Shown here: positions 1 to 8,069 of the stretch, in pieces
Position numbering within the stretch: the stretch's first letter is position 1
Layout: each line of letters starts with the position of its first letter
Assembly (NCBI RefSeq): GCF_000425405.1
Contig: NZ_AUDJ01000001.1
Location: forward strand, 62,001-126,000
DNA from: Ferrimonas kyonanensis DSM 18153
GTDB lineage: Bacteria > Pseudomonadota > Gammaproteobacteria > Enterobacterales > Shewanellaceae
DNA length: 64,000 nt
Direction: 5' to 3'
Notes under the pieces: generated by a model
Databases searched by the model: none
What the model saw: only the letters and a program-made list of their open reading frames with translations
What the model was told of the DNA's origin: nothing
Position numbers and translations under genes: made by a program

Positions 1-1
1 G

Positions 2-1201
2 ATCGTCGACATTCGCCTGCCGGGCCGCGATGGCATCGAGTGGAACGAGGCGCTGGATCCGGGCAGTCGTCGTTCGGACATTATCTTTATGACCGGCTAT
101 GCCGACATGGAAACCGCCATTCGCGCCCTGCGGGCCGGCGCCGCCGACTTTATTCTGAAACCCTTCCATCTGGAGCAGATGATGCAGGCGGTGGATCGCT
201 GCCTGGAGCGACGGTTGCTGCGCCGGGAAAACTTGCTGCTGAAGCGGGAAGTGGAGCAGAGCCACGTCGGCCACAACACCCTGATTGGCATCAGCGACGC
301 CATGGCGCAGGTGAAGGACGTCATTGGCCGGGTCGCCCCCACCAATTCGGTGGTGCTGATCGAAGGCGAGTCGGGCACCGGCAAGGAGTTGGTGGCGCGG
401 ATGCTGCACCAGAAGTCCGGTCGCAGCGGGCCTTTCGTGCCGGTGAACTGTGGCGCCATCGCTCCGGAGTTGCTGGAGAGTGAGTTGTTTGGCCATGTGG
501 CCGGGGCCTTTACCGGTGCCCGTAGTGCACGGGAAGGGCTGTTCAGCTTTGCCAGCGGCGGTACCATCTTCCTCGATGAGATTGGCGAAATGCCGCTGCA
601 GATGCAGACCGCACTGTTGCGGGTGCTGGAGCAGCGGGCCATTCGGCCAGTAGGCTCGGAAAAGGAGACGCCGGTGGACGTGCGGGTGATCGCCGCCACC
701 AACCGTGAGCTGATGGATGAGGTCAATGAAAACCGCTTCCGCCGCGACCTGTATTACCGGCTGAACGTGCTCAACGTGCGCATTCCAGCCCTGCGGGAGC
801 GTCAGGATGACATCGTTGAGCTGGTGCATCACTTTACCCGTCAATTGTCGTCGGAACTGGGCCTGAAAGAGGTCAGCTGGAGCCACGAAGACCTGGATTT
901 GATGACTCGCCACGACTGGCCGGGCAACATTCGTGAATTGCGAAACCTGGTGGAGCGCTGCCTGTTGCTGGGCAAGCCGCCGGCGGAGTACTGGCGTCAG
1001 CAGCAGAGCGTGCCGGTGGCGTCGGCCGAGGCTACCGAGAGTGGCTACCCTAACGAGATGCCGCTGAAAGAGGTGGAGCGGATGCACGTGATGCAGGTCG
1101 TGGACAGTCAACAAGGCAACAAATCGGCCGCTGCCCGAGTGCTGGGAGTGTCTCGCAAGACCCTGGATCGTAAATTCAAAGAGTGGGGCTTGCAGGAGTG
1201 A
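2..1201 (+). CDS. Sigma-54-dependent response regulator, NtrC family (5' end outside window)
   Basis: The reading frame is open from the first bases, so the gene is truncated only by the window edge. The first visible residues (VDIRLPGRDG) hold the phospho-acceptor Asp of a receiver domain, and the LKPF motif about 45 residues later is its conserved Lys. A linker leads to an AAA+ domain with Walker A GESGTGKE, the sigma-54 contact loop GAFTGA, and Walker B FLDEIGE. The last 50 residues form a Fis-type helix-turn-helix (GNKSAAARVLGVSRKTLDRK). Together this is a full activator of sigma-54 promoters. Its stop overlaps the start of the kinase gene (TGATG), so the two form a two-component pair. 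The signal and target genes cannot be read from the sequence; formate metabolism is only a guess by proximity. Confidence 0.93.
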   Translation: MVDIRLPGRDGIEWNEALDPGSRRSDIIFMTGYADMETAIRALRAGAADFILKPFHLEQMMQAVDRCLERRLLRRENLLLKREVEQSHVGHNTLIGISDAMAQVKDVIGRVAPTNSVVLIEGESGTGKELVARMLHQKSGRSGPFVPVNCGAIAPELLESELFGHVAGAFTGARSAREGLFSFASGGTIFLDEIGEMPLQMQTALLRVLEQRAIRPVGSEKETPVDVRVIAATNRELMDEVNENRFRRDLYYRLNVLNVRIPALRERQDDIVELVHHFTRQLSSELGLKEVSWSHEDLDLMTRHDWPGNIRELRNLVERCLLLGKPPAEYWRQQQSVPVASAEATESGYPNEMPLKEVERMHVMQVVDSQQGNKSAAARVLGVSRKTLDRKFKEWGLQE

Positions 1202-3291
1202 TGCTGTCCTCCTGGCGCGATCGAATCGAAGGGGATGTGCGGCTGCTGACCAGCACCGTGCGTTACCGTTTGCTGGTGCTGATGCTGTTGCCGGTGCTGC
1301 TGACCCTGGCCAGCCTGGTGTTCATTACCATCTACTGGAACGTCTCCTACACCGGCAGCCAGCTGTTTATGAAGGTGCGGGCGGATCTCGGCGTGGCTCA
1401 GGGGGTGATCCTGGAGCAGCTCAATGATCAGGAGCAGGTGATCTCTCAGGTTCAGAGTGCCTGGCGCCTGAAGAGCCTGCTGGGGGCCAAAGATTCCCAT
1501 GGGGTGGCCATCAATCAGCTGCTGGAACGCAACCGCGAGTTGTTGGGCCTGGATTTTCTGCGCTTGATTTCATTGCCGCAGGCCTCGGTGGATCCACGCC
1601 TTCGTAAACTGATTCCGGCGGAGCATGAGCGGGCCCGCTCCGGTATTCAGGTGCTGGACAAGCCGGAGCTGGCGGATCTGGGGCCGGTGCTGGCGCGGCA
1701 GGCGCAGATGCCAATCCAATCGACACCGATGGCCGCCGACAGCGTTCAGGGGATGGAGAGCCGCGGCATGGTGATGCGCACCCTGCTGAAGGTCAAAGAC
1801 ACCGATGGAACCGTGGTCGGCTACCTCGATGGCGGTGTGTTGCTGAACCGCAACCGCGACATGGTGGATAACATTCGCGATCTGCTGTACGCCCCGGGCA
1901 CTCTGCCCAACGGGGCGGTGGGGACCGTGACGCTGTTCCTGGATAACGTGCGCATCAGCACCAACGTTCCCGGTGGCGACAGCGGTGAACGGCGGGCCAT
2001 CGGCTCGTTGGTGTCGGATCAGGTGAAGATGAAGGTGCTGGAGCGGGGCCAGGTATGGATCGACCGTGCCTTCGTGTTCCATGACTGGTACATCTCGGCT
2101 TACGCGCCCCTGTACGACATCGATGGCCGCCGCATCGGCATGCTGTACACCGGTTTCACCGAAGCGCCGTTCATCCACAACTACCTGCTCAACATTCTGG
2201 AGCTGGGGTTCATCCTGATGGTGGTGCTGTTCCTGTCCGGGCTGGCGGTATACAAGGGCGCCACCGGCCTGCTGAAGCCATTGGATCGCATTCATACCGT
2301 GGTGCAGGCGATGCAGGCGGGCAAGGAGCGACGCATCGGCAACCTGGGGTTGGATCCGGACAACGAGTTGTCACAGCTGGCCCGTCAGTTTGACCGTATG
2401 CTGGATCTGCTGCAGCAACGCAATCGCGAAATTAAGGCCGCTGCCGAACAGTTAGAGTTCAAGGTGGATGAGCGTACCCGCAGCCTGAAACAGCGTACCA
2501 AGGAGCTGAAAGAGAACCTCAAATTGCTGGAAGAGACCCGGGCGCAGATGGTCACCAACGAAAAGCTGGTGGCACTGGGAGAGTTGACCGCCGGTATTGC
2601 TCATGAGATCAACAACCCGACGGCGGTGATCCTCGGCAACATGGAGCTGATGAAATTTGAGCTTGGCGATCGTGCCGACGACGTGGAGGAGGAGATTGAG
2701 CTGGTGCTGCAGCAGGTACAGCGGATCAAAGCGATCATCCAATCTCTGCTGCAGTACGCTCGCCCTGGCGATTTTGATGCACCGCTGGAGCGGCAGCAGA
2801 TCAACCCCATCGTTGAAGAGATGCGGGTACTGGTGCGCCACTCCATCGAGAAACAGGCCATCGATGTGGCGCTGGATCTGAAGGCGGATGCTCGAGTGGT
2901 GGTGAACTCTCAGCAGTTGCTGCAGGTGCTGATCAACCTGGTGATCAATGCCAGTCATGCCATGGAGGATCGGGGTCAGATTCGAGTCAGCAGTGACAAC
3001 TGGCTCGACGACGATGGCAAGGTCAAAGGCGTGACGCTGGCGGTGGCGGACACCGGTGTCGGCATCGAACCTGAGCTGCTGTCGCGAATCTTCGATCCCT
3101 TCTTTACCACCCGCAAGACCGGTACCGGCCTGGGACTGGCTCTGAGCTACGGCATTATTCGTCGTTTTGGCGGCCACATCGATGTGGATTCGGTGCTGGG
3201 TGAAGGCACCACCTTTACCATCCGTTTGCCGTCGGACGTGTTGCTGAAAGAGGACGCCCTGTCCGTCAATCTGCGCGGACTCGAGGGGTAA
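1201..3291 (+). CDS. Sensor histidine kinase with large periplasmic Cache-like domain
   Basis: This 696-residue kinase is the partner of the upstream NtrC-type regulator; the ATG overlaps that gene's stop. It has a membrane helix near residues 20-45, a periplasmic region of about 280 residues that resembles a Cache sensor, a second helix (about 330-350), a HAMP segment, a coiled coil rich in Glu/Lys, the H-box ELTAGIAHEINNP with phospho-accepting His468, and an HATPase domain with DTGVGIEPEL and GTGLGLALSYGI. A longer frame starting 18 bases upstream is possible, but the overlapping ATG is the natural coupled start. The ligand is unknown; Cache domains usually bind small organic acids or amino acids. 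A strong terminator follows immediately. Confidence 0.92.
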   Translation: MLSSWRDRIEGDVRLLTSTVRYRLLVLMLLPVLLTLASLVFITIYWNVSYTGSQLFMKVRADLGVAQGVILEQLNDQEQVISQVQSAWRLKSLLGAKDSHGVAINQLLERNRELLGLDFLRLISLPQASVDPRLRKLIPAEHERARSGIQVLDKPELADLGPVLARQAQMPIQSTPMAADSVQGMESRGMVMRTLLKVKDTDGTVVGYLDGGVLLNRNRDMVDNIRDLLYAPGTLPNGAVGTVTLFLDNVRISTNVPGGDSGERRAIGSLVSDQVKMKVLERGQVWIDRAFVFHDWYISAYAPLYDIDGRRIGMLYTGFTEAPFIHNYLLNILELGFILMVVLFLSGLAVYKGATGLLKPLDRIHTVVQAMQAGKERRIGNLGLDPDNELSQLARQFDRMLDLLQQRNREIKAAAEQLEFKVDERTRSLKQRTKELKENLKLLEETRAQMVTNEKLVALGELTAGIAHEINNPTAVILGNMELMKFELGDRADDVEEEIELVLQQVQRIKAIIQSLLQYARPGDFDAPLERQQINPIVEEMRVLVRHSIEKQAIDVALDLKADARVVVNSQQLLQVLINLVINASHAMEDRGQIRVSSDNWLDDDGKVKGVTLAVADTGVGIEPELLSRIFDPFFTTRKTGTGLGLALSYGIIRRFGGHIDVDSVLGEGTTFTIRLPSDVLLKEDALSVNLRGLEG

Positions 3292-3295
3292 GACA

Positions 3296-3319
3296 GGGCG
3301 CCGACAGGCGCCCTTTTTT
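3296..3319 (+). terminator. Rho-independent terminator after the two-component pair
   Basis: A 7-bp GC stem GGGCGCC/GGCGCCC with a GACA loop is followed by six T. It begins 5 bases after the kinase stop and lies between convergent genes. Confidence 0.85.
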
Positions 3320-3330
3320 GTGGCAGAGGC

Positions 3331-4812
3331 TTACCAGTCGGTAGTGTAGTCGACGATGGCCTCGACCTCGGGGTGGTCGCGACCGAACTGATGTTGCAGT
3401 GCTCCCAGTAACTCCTCCTGGACAAACAGTTCGTGGTCCAGGTCCAACTCATTGACCCAGGCGTGTACCGCCGGCAAGTATAGGGGGTTGCCGGTTTTGA
3501 CTAGCCCCATCACCAGATGACACAGGGCGGCGTAACCGCAGTTGAGGTCGTCATAAAGCACCTCGGCGTCCTCATACTGGGTAAAGTGAACCAGCATCTC
3601 CAGCAGTGGCTGCGGGTGGCTGAGGGCCGCTTGGCGGAAGAACTCGGCCTGATCCAGTTCTGTGCCTTGTGAGTCGGTCAACATAAAGGCGAAGCGTTTG
3701 CCTCGTCGCTGGCGGTCGATGTCAGCGCACAATGACACCATCCACTTCAGGGTGTCGGCAATGTTCTCTTTGACGGTCAGCGGAATGCGTCCCTGAATAC
3801 GGGCGCTGAACTCCGCTTCCGGGCTCCAACTGCGCTCTGGCTTATTCTCTTCTTCGGTCTTAACTTCGGTGAGGCCGCCTTGCAGATCCAGCTGCCATTG
3901 CTGCTGGTCCATGAACGTCATGGCCAACTTGTCTCCCTGCCACTCCAGTTGCTGCAGCTGCTCCATCAGGTCGTGCTGGGCGCGGCTGTAGGCTTTGCCG
4001 TCAGCTTCGGGACCGGCCTGAAGTTGCTCCAGGTCGTCCAGCTGTTCGTCTGAAAAGACGCGGGCGGTCAGGGTGCCCACCGGCTCGAAACTGTCGAGGG
4101 AGAACAGCAGCAGCGACAGCGGTGCACCCGGTTCGCCATCTTGCTGAGATTCCAGGGTGACCCTGGACCAGTCCAGCATCGCCCCCAGGCCCAGCTCCAG
4201 GTTGAGAGCGGGGCGGCACAGGTCGTCATCGGCGTTGCCCAGCCCGGGCAGGGAGCGAAACGTGCCGCGGCCACTGGCCAGATCCAGCTGGTAGTAGCCG
4301 TGGGACTCCGGCAGTTCCCAGCTGCAGTTGGCGCCGCAGCAATAAAACCAGGCTTGGCCGTTATTGGGCTGTTGAAACAGGCGGACGTCTGGCTCAATAT
4401 CGGCGTCGCAGTCGTCGTCGATCTGGTCCCAATCCGGCAGCAGATGCCGGGCCACCGGTTTGAGGGTGGGGATCTCCAGTACTTCCAGCACCTCCTGCAG
4501 GCCGTTGGACTCTTCGCAGTAGGCCACCAGGATCTGGCGTCCGTCCAGGCTGACCCGGGCGCTCATGGCGATGCGGGCGTCAAATTTGTGCTGGGCTTGT
4601 TGGCGACGGCTGGGAATGTGATAGAGGCTCAGATTGCCATACCAGTCGGCGATCACCAGGTGGGTGTCGTTCACCACTTCGATGAGAATCAACTTTTCGT
4701 CAGTCTTCATCGCCAGGTGCCAGATCACCCGCTCGCTGCCATCGGGCTGTGGCTCAATCAGTAGGACTTCAGGGGTGGTAGTGAACTCTTCCAGTTCGAC
4801 GCGGTACTTCAT
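3331..4812 (-). CDS. Conserved-looking hypothetical protein, 493 residues
   Basis: I do not recognise this protein. It starts at an ATG preceded by a strong AAGGAGGTCGC ribosome binding site. It is acidic, without signal peptide or membrane helix, so it is probably cytoplasmic. The N-terminal two thirds contain repeated short beta-strand-like segments (for example HLVIADWYGNLSLYHI, RQILVAYCEE) reminiscent of a WD/propeller-type fold. The C-terminal 150 residues look helical. A cysteine cluster YCCGANCSW sits near residue 155. It is monocistronic and converges on the two-component pair. Function cannot be assigned. Confidence 0.75.
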   Translation of the reverse strand: MKYRVELEEFTTTPEVLLIEPQPDGSERVIWHLAMKTDEKLILIEVVNDTHLVIADWYGNLSLYHIPSRRQQAQHKFDARIAMSARVSLDGRQILVAYCEESNGLQEVLEVLEIPTLKPVARHLLPDWDQIDDDCDADIEPDVRLFQQPNNGQAWFYCCGANCSWELPESHGYYQLDLASGRGTFRSLPGLGNADDDLCRPALNLELGLGAMLDWSRVTLESQQDGEPGAPLSLLLFSLDSFEPVGTLTARVFSDEQLDDLEQLQAGPEADGKAYSRAQHDLMEQLQQLEWQGDKLAMTFMDQQQWQLDLQGGLTEVKTEEENKPERSWSPEAEFSARIQGRIPLTVKENIADTLKWMVSLCADIDRQRRGKRFAFMLTDSQGTELDQAEFFRQAALSHPQPLLEMLVHFTQYEDAEVLYDDLNCGYAALCHLVMGLVKTGNPLYLPAVHAWVNELDLDHELFVQEELLGALQHQFGRDHPEVEAIVDYTTDW

Positions 4813-4876
4813 GCGACCTCCTTAGAATGGGAGGACCAGCATAAGGATGGATCTAGTAAAAGTCACTGATATTGTT

Positions 4877-4902
4877 GAAAAAGGCGGGCATGCGCCCGCC
4901 TT
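4877..4902 (-). terminator. Terminator of the fdhD-paralogue/regulator operon
   Basis: On the minus strand a 9-bp stem AAGGCGGGC/GCCCGCCTT with a 4-base loop is followed by TTTTT. It begins 8 bases after the stop of the regulator gene. Confidence 0.8.
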
Positions 4903-4909
4903 GTGCCTG

Positions 4910-5815
4910 CTAGCTTGGGCTCCAGATGATACGACCGCAATCGGACAAGTCGTAACCGCCAAGACGCTGGGCGAACGCCAGGGTGTCGGGTGTCTGCATC
5001 AGCTCAAACATCTGCTGCAGCAGGTAGCGGAAGTACACCCCTTGCGGCATCACCAGATCGAACGACTCTTTCCCCAGAGGCACGAAGGCCAGGCCGAACT
5101 CGCCGGCAATGCCCTGGCAGCCCATACCAAACTCGGCCTCGCCGCGGGCGATCATCCCGGCCATCTCTCGCTCGCTGTAGGCGGTACTGACCACATTCAG
5201 GTCGGTGCTGGTGCGGTGCATGCGGGTCAGCCAGTTGTCGAAATGGTGACGGGCACCTGCCCCCTCCTGACGAGTGACCCAGCGGTAGCGCAGCGCCAAG
5301 GTCTCATTCAGATCGTGGCACAGGTGCTGGTGTTCGCTGCGCAGCATGATGCCGTATTCGCGGCTGCAGGCGTGTACCATCACCCACTGCTTAAACTGCG
5401 GGTGACGCTTCAGTAAGGCGGTGTGGCGCAGATCCCGCTCCGCTTCGTCTCCCCAGTGCAGGGCGCAGACGTCGGCATGGCCCCGGGCCAGCTGATTCAG
5501 GCCCAGACGGGAGCCGGTGGAGCAGTAGTTCACCAGGCCGGCAGATTCGATGCGACGGCCGAGTCGGTTGATCACCCACTGCAGCAGCGGATCGTCGCTG
5601 CCGGTGATGATCAGGCGGTCGCTGAGCATGCCGAAGTGGCAGGACTCCATCACCCAGCGGTCGATCATCGGCTTGGGGAACAGCCATTTTCCGGTCACCT
5701 TGGTACCGGGAAGTTGCTGCTCGTTGGCCATGGCGTAGACTTTTTTCTCGTTCAGGTCGAGATACTCGGCCACCTCCTTGGCATTCATAAACAGGTTATC
5801 GCGTTCCGTCGTCAT
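4910..5815 (-). CDS. DNA-binding regulator: excisionase-type HTH fused to a periplasmic-binding-protein-like domain
   Basis: The first 60 residues form a helix-turn-helix of the excisionase/MerR-like class (NAKEVAEYLDLNEKKVYAM, then a wing ending near W44). The remaining 240 residues resemble the substrate-binding domain found in molybdate-type regulators (GSDDPLLQWV, STGSRLGLNQLARGHADVC, EGAGARHHFDNW, GEAEFGMGCQGIA). Such one-component regulators sense a small molecule directly; molybdate, tungstate or a pterin would suit the neighbourhood, but this is inference. Its ATG overlaps the stop of the upstream FdhD paralogue (ATGA), so the two are coupled. It is the best local candidate to bind the shared palindrome found ahead of all formate dehydrogenase units. 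Confidence 0.82.
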   Translation of the reverse strand: MTTERDNLFMNAKEVAEYLDLNEKKVYAMANEQQLPGTKVTGKWLFPKPMIDRWVMESCHFGMLSDRLIITGSDDPLLQWVINRLGRRIESAGLVNYCSTGSRLGLNQLARGHADVCALHWGDEAERDLRHTALLKRHPQFKQWVMVHACSREYGIMLRSEHQHLCHDLNETLALRYRWVTRQEGAGARHHFDNWLTRMHRTSTDLNVVSTAYSEREMAGMIARGEAEFGMGCQGIAGEFGLAFVPLGKESFDLVMPQGVYFRYLLQQMFELMQTPDTLAFAQRLGGYDLSDCGRIIWSPS

Positions 5816-6627
5816 GCTTGGACCTCGTCAAAATCAATGGTATCGGCGCCGTTGTACACCAGGAAATGGCGGCCCTTGGCCCGGGAGACCAGGGTAATGC
5901 CCATCTTTTGTGCCAGTTCCAGCCCCATCTCGGTTATGCCGGAGCGGGACACCAGCACCGGAATGCCCATCTTGGCCACCTTGATCACCATCTCCGACGT
6001 CAGTCGACCGGTGGTGTAGAAGATCAGGTCGTCGCCGTTCTGGCGTCCCAGAAACAGTTCCCCGGCCAGGGTGTCTACGGCGTTGTGGCGGCCGATGTCT
6101 TCCACGAACGACAGGATTTCTGCGTCGCGACAGACTCCGCAGCCGTGCACGGCACCGGCGTTTTTATAGGTTTCGTTGTATTCCCCGAGGTTTTTCAACA
6201 GCCCGTAGATGGTGGATTGTTTGATGGCGGGCACCGGCAGTTGGATCTCATCCAGGCCGGCCATGAAGCTGCCAAACACCGAGCCCTGGCCACAGCCGGA
6301 GGTGACGGTCTTCTCACTGAGTTTCTCTTTCAGCCCGTCGGTGGATTCACTGGTGATCACCGCGGCAGAGTTCACGTCCCAATCGACAATCACCGATTCA
6401 ACTTTGTCGATGTCGCTGATAAAACCCTGGTTCTTCAAATAGCCCAGGGCCAGTTTTTCGGGCCGGGCGCCCAAGGTCATCAGGGTGACGATGGGTTGCC
6501 AGTTAAGATACAGGGTCAACGGGCGTTCGCAGGCGATTTGACGTTCCTGTGGCTGGCCACTGGCGTCGATGGCAACCACGGACTTGGTCAGTGGAGCGTC
6601 GGTGTCGGTGCGACTGAACTGGGGCAT
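5812..6627 (-). CDS. fdhD: FdhD-family protein, non-canonical paralogue
   Basis: FdhD carries sulfur from IscS to the molybdenum cofactor of formate dehydrogenases and is needed for their activity. Family motifs are clear: VEDIGRHNAVD, TTGRLTSEMV, SRSGIT and the closing GRHFLVYNG. Oddly, the position where FdhD normally has its functional CxxC reads SGCGQGSVFG, so the second Cys is lost, and a CGVC pair appears instead about 50 residues later (AVHGCGVCRDAE), where canonical FdhD has the THAAA segment. The canonical copy is the other fdhD in this window (23085-23918). I chose the ATG at 6627 (MPQFSRTD); a TTG four codons upstream is the alternative. It is divergent from the first formate dehydrogenase operon and is probably specific to the Cys-containing enzymes. 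Confidence 0.88.
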   Translation of the reverse strand: MPQFSRTDTDAPLTKSVVAIDASGQPQERQIACERPLTLYLNWQPIVTLMTLGARPEKLALGYLKNQGFISDIDKVESVIVDWDVNSAAVITSESTDGLKEKLSEKTVTSGCGQGSVFGSFMAGLDEIQLPVPAIKQSTIYGLLKNLGEYNETYKNAGAVHGCGVCRDAEILSFVEDIGRHNAVDTLAGELFLGRQNGDDLIFYTTGRLTSEMVIKVAKMGIPVLVSRSGITEMGLELAQKMGITLVSRAKGRHFLVYNGADTIDFDEVQA

Positions 6628-6749
6628 AGGGGCTCTCAATTACGCGTGTAAGGGAATAAACAACGAATCAGTGCATTAGACTAGCAAAATTCGTTCCAGC
6701 CATAACCCGGGTGTTTGCCGCTGATGGCGTGATCTGGGTCACGGGATTA

Positions 6750-6796
6750 GGAACACAATGACCCACTGCGGGTAAGGGCTTGGGACAAAATGTCCT
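6750..6796. promoter_or_regulatory. Paired 15-bp palindromes (sites A1 and A2) between fdhD paralogue and the fdh operon
   Basis: Site A1 (6750-6764) reads GGAACACAATGACCC and site A2 (6782-6796) reads GGGACAAAATGTCCT. Both fit GGGnCA-N3-TGnCCC, and their centres lie 32 bp apart, close to three helical turns. The same element recurs at 15762 and at 33240-33380 ahead of the other formate dehydrogenase units. Binding by the regulator at 4910-5815 is inference. Confidence 0.55.
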
Positions 6797-6810
6797 GCCG
6801 ATGGCCAAAG

Positions 6811-6828
6811 TCGTGACTCGGTTCACGA
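6811..6828. promoter_or_regulatory. CRP-like site upstream of the first fdh operon
   Basis: TCGTGACTCGGTTCACGA is an exact 6-6-6 inverted repeat that contains the CRP core GTGA-N6-TCAC. It lies 73 bases upstream of the DUF3305 start. CRP-family control of anaerobic genes is usual in Shewanella relatives; occupancy here is untested. Confidence 0.45.
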
Positions 6829-6900
6829 AAAACAGGCTATTTTTATTGGAACGCTTTTTGCTTTGTTATTGCGGGTTTCCCAATCTAGGGCACAAAATCG

Positions 6901-7368
6901 ATGCAACGAACCGACAATATCTGGCCTCTGCAGGTCAAGCTGAAATCAAAACAGGTCACCATGGGCCGCTGGAGCCAGACCACCTGGGAGGTGGATCAGC
7001 TGCTGCCGGCGTCGGCGGATCCCATCGAGGGCGCCACCATCGTGGGTCTGGAGCTGTTTAAAGACGAACGCTCTAACTACCGGTTGAACCTGGATCTGGA
7101 TAACCCGTTGTTGTTTGTGGTGTGCGATGAAACCGAAGCTGGGGAGCCAGTTCCGATGCTGGTGACCGCGAACCAGAACATCGCTGCCGGTTGCCTGGAG
7201 AGCGATCAGCCGGTGTTTACCTGTCCCATTCCTCAGGCCATTGGTTGCTGGATTGAAGCCTATATTACTCGTCATGGCGAGCAGCCGATCTGTGCTCATC
7301 GACGCAAGCACATCGACGTGCGTGGTGAGCTGAAGGCCAAGCGGGAGAAGCGCGATGAGCGATACTAA
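6901..7368 (+). CDS. DUF3305-family protein of the formate dehydrogenase region
   Basis: This 155-residue cytoplasmic protein matches the DUF3305 type found next to Shewanella-class formate dehydrogenases. It has an all-beta N-terminal part (WPLQVKLKSKQVTMGRW, a central GLELFKDERSNYRLNL) and a basic tail. No catalytic motif is visible. It is the first gene of the operon, overlaps the DUF3306 gene by 14 bases, and is followed by the Fe-S protein and the chaperone, so a role in enzyme maturation is likely but unproven. Confidence 0.85.
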   Translation: MQRTDNIWPLQVKLKSKQVTMGRWSQTTWEVDQLLPASADPIEGATIVGLELFKDERSNYRLNLDLDNPLLFVVCDETEAGEPVPMLVTANQNIAAGCLESDQPVFTCPIPQAIGCWIEAYITRHGEQPICAHRRKHIDVRGELKAKREKRDERY

Positions 7369-7945
7369 ATCCGGCTTGCTGTCCCGCTGGCAGCAGCGCC
7401 TGACCAAGGTCAAGGAGGAGGAGCAGGCACTGGAGGCGTCGTTGCAACAGGCGGCGCCCGCCGAGGTTGAGCTTCCCGCCGAGGACAATGGGCCCGACGC
7501 CGTGGCGCAGGCCGAGACCGAGTCGGTCAGCGACAGCGGTGAAGCCGTCGAGACTGACGCTCTGCCGGATCCCGACGCCATTGAGGAGGGAGGCAGTTTT
7601 GCCCAGTTCCTGGCGGAAGGGATCGATCCGGACAAGAAAAAGAGCGCCCTGCAGGCGTTGTGGCGTCAGCCGCAGTACAACGTCACCGACGGCATGGCCG
7701 AGTACGCCCTGGATTACAGCAACCAGCCCAAGCTCAGCACTCAGGTGGCCAAAGAGGTGGCGAAAAAGGTGTTCCGACATCTGGATGCCAAGCTGGAGGA
7801 AGAGCGACGTCAGGAGGCGTTGGCCAAGGCGCGTGCCGAGGCGCCCGCACTGGACGAAAAAACGTCAGAATTACCCATCGTTGCCCAGGAGGATGGACAA
7901 AATGACCCATCCGATCCGGACATCGGCAAAGAACAGCAGAGCTGA
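7355..7945 (+). CDS. DUF3306-family protein of the formate dehydrogenase region
   Basis: At 196 residues it shows the DUF3306 layout: an N-terminal LLSRWQQRL segment, a long acidic low-complexity stretch (about residues 20-75), the core SFAQFLAEGIDPDKKKSALQ with ALWRQPQYNVTDGMAEYALDY, and an amphipathic charged C-terminus. It overlaps DUF3305 upstream. The acidic linker and lack of enzymatic motifs suggest an assembly or adaptor protein. The stop lies 124 bases before the Fe-S gene. Confidence 0.85.
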   Translation: MSDTKSGLLSRWQQRLTKVKEEEQALEASLQQAAPAEVELPAEDNGPDAVAQAETESVSDSGEAVETDALPDPDAIEEGGSFAQFLAEGIDPDKKKSALQALWRQPQYNVTDGMAEYALDYSNQPKLSTQVAKEVAKKVFRHLDAKLEEERRQEALAKARAEAPALDEKTSELPIVAQEDGQNDPSDPDIGKEQQS

Positions 7946-8069
7946 CCGGCATTTCCGTCAGCCATAGGCGCCAGGCCTTGGTACAGGCCTTGCAACTTAC
8001 CGACCACCAGCCACGACCCCGTCCGCTGCATGAGACGATGGCGATGGCGACAGAAAACAGGAACGCACA

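Noticed and set aside
6781-6798. Sigma-54 promoter reading of TGGGACAAAATGTCCTGC
   Set aside because: The distance between GG and GC is too long for a -24/-12 promoter; the palindrome explains the sequence better.
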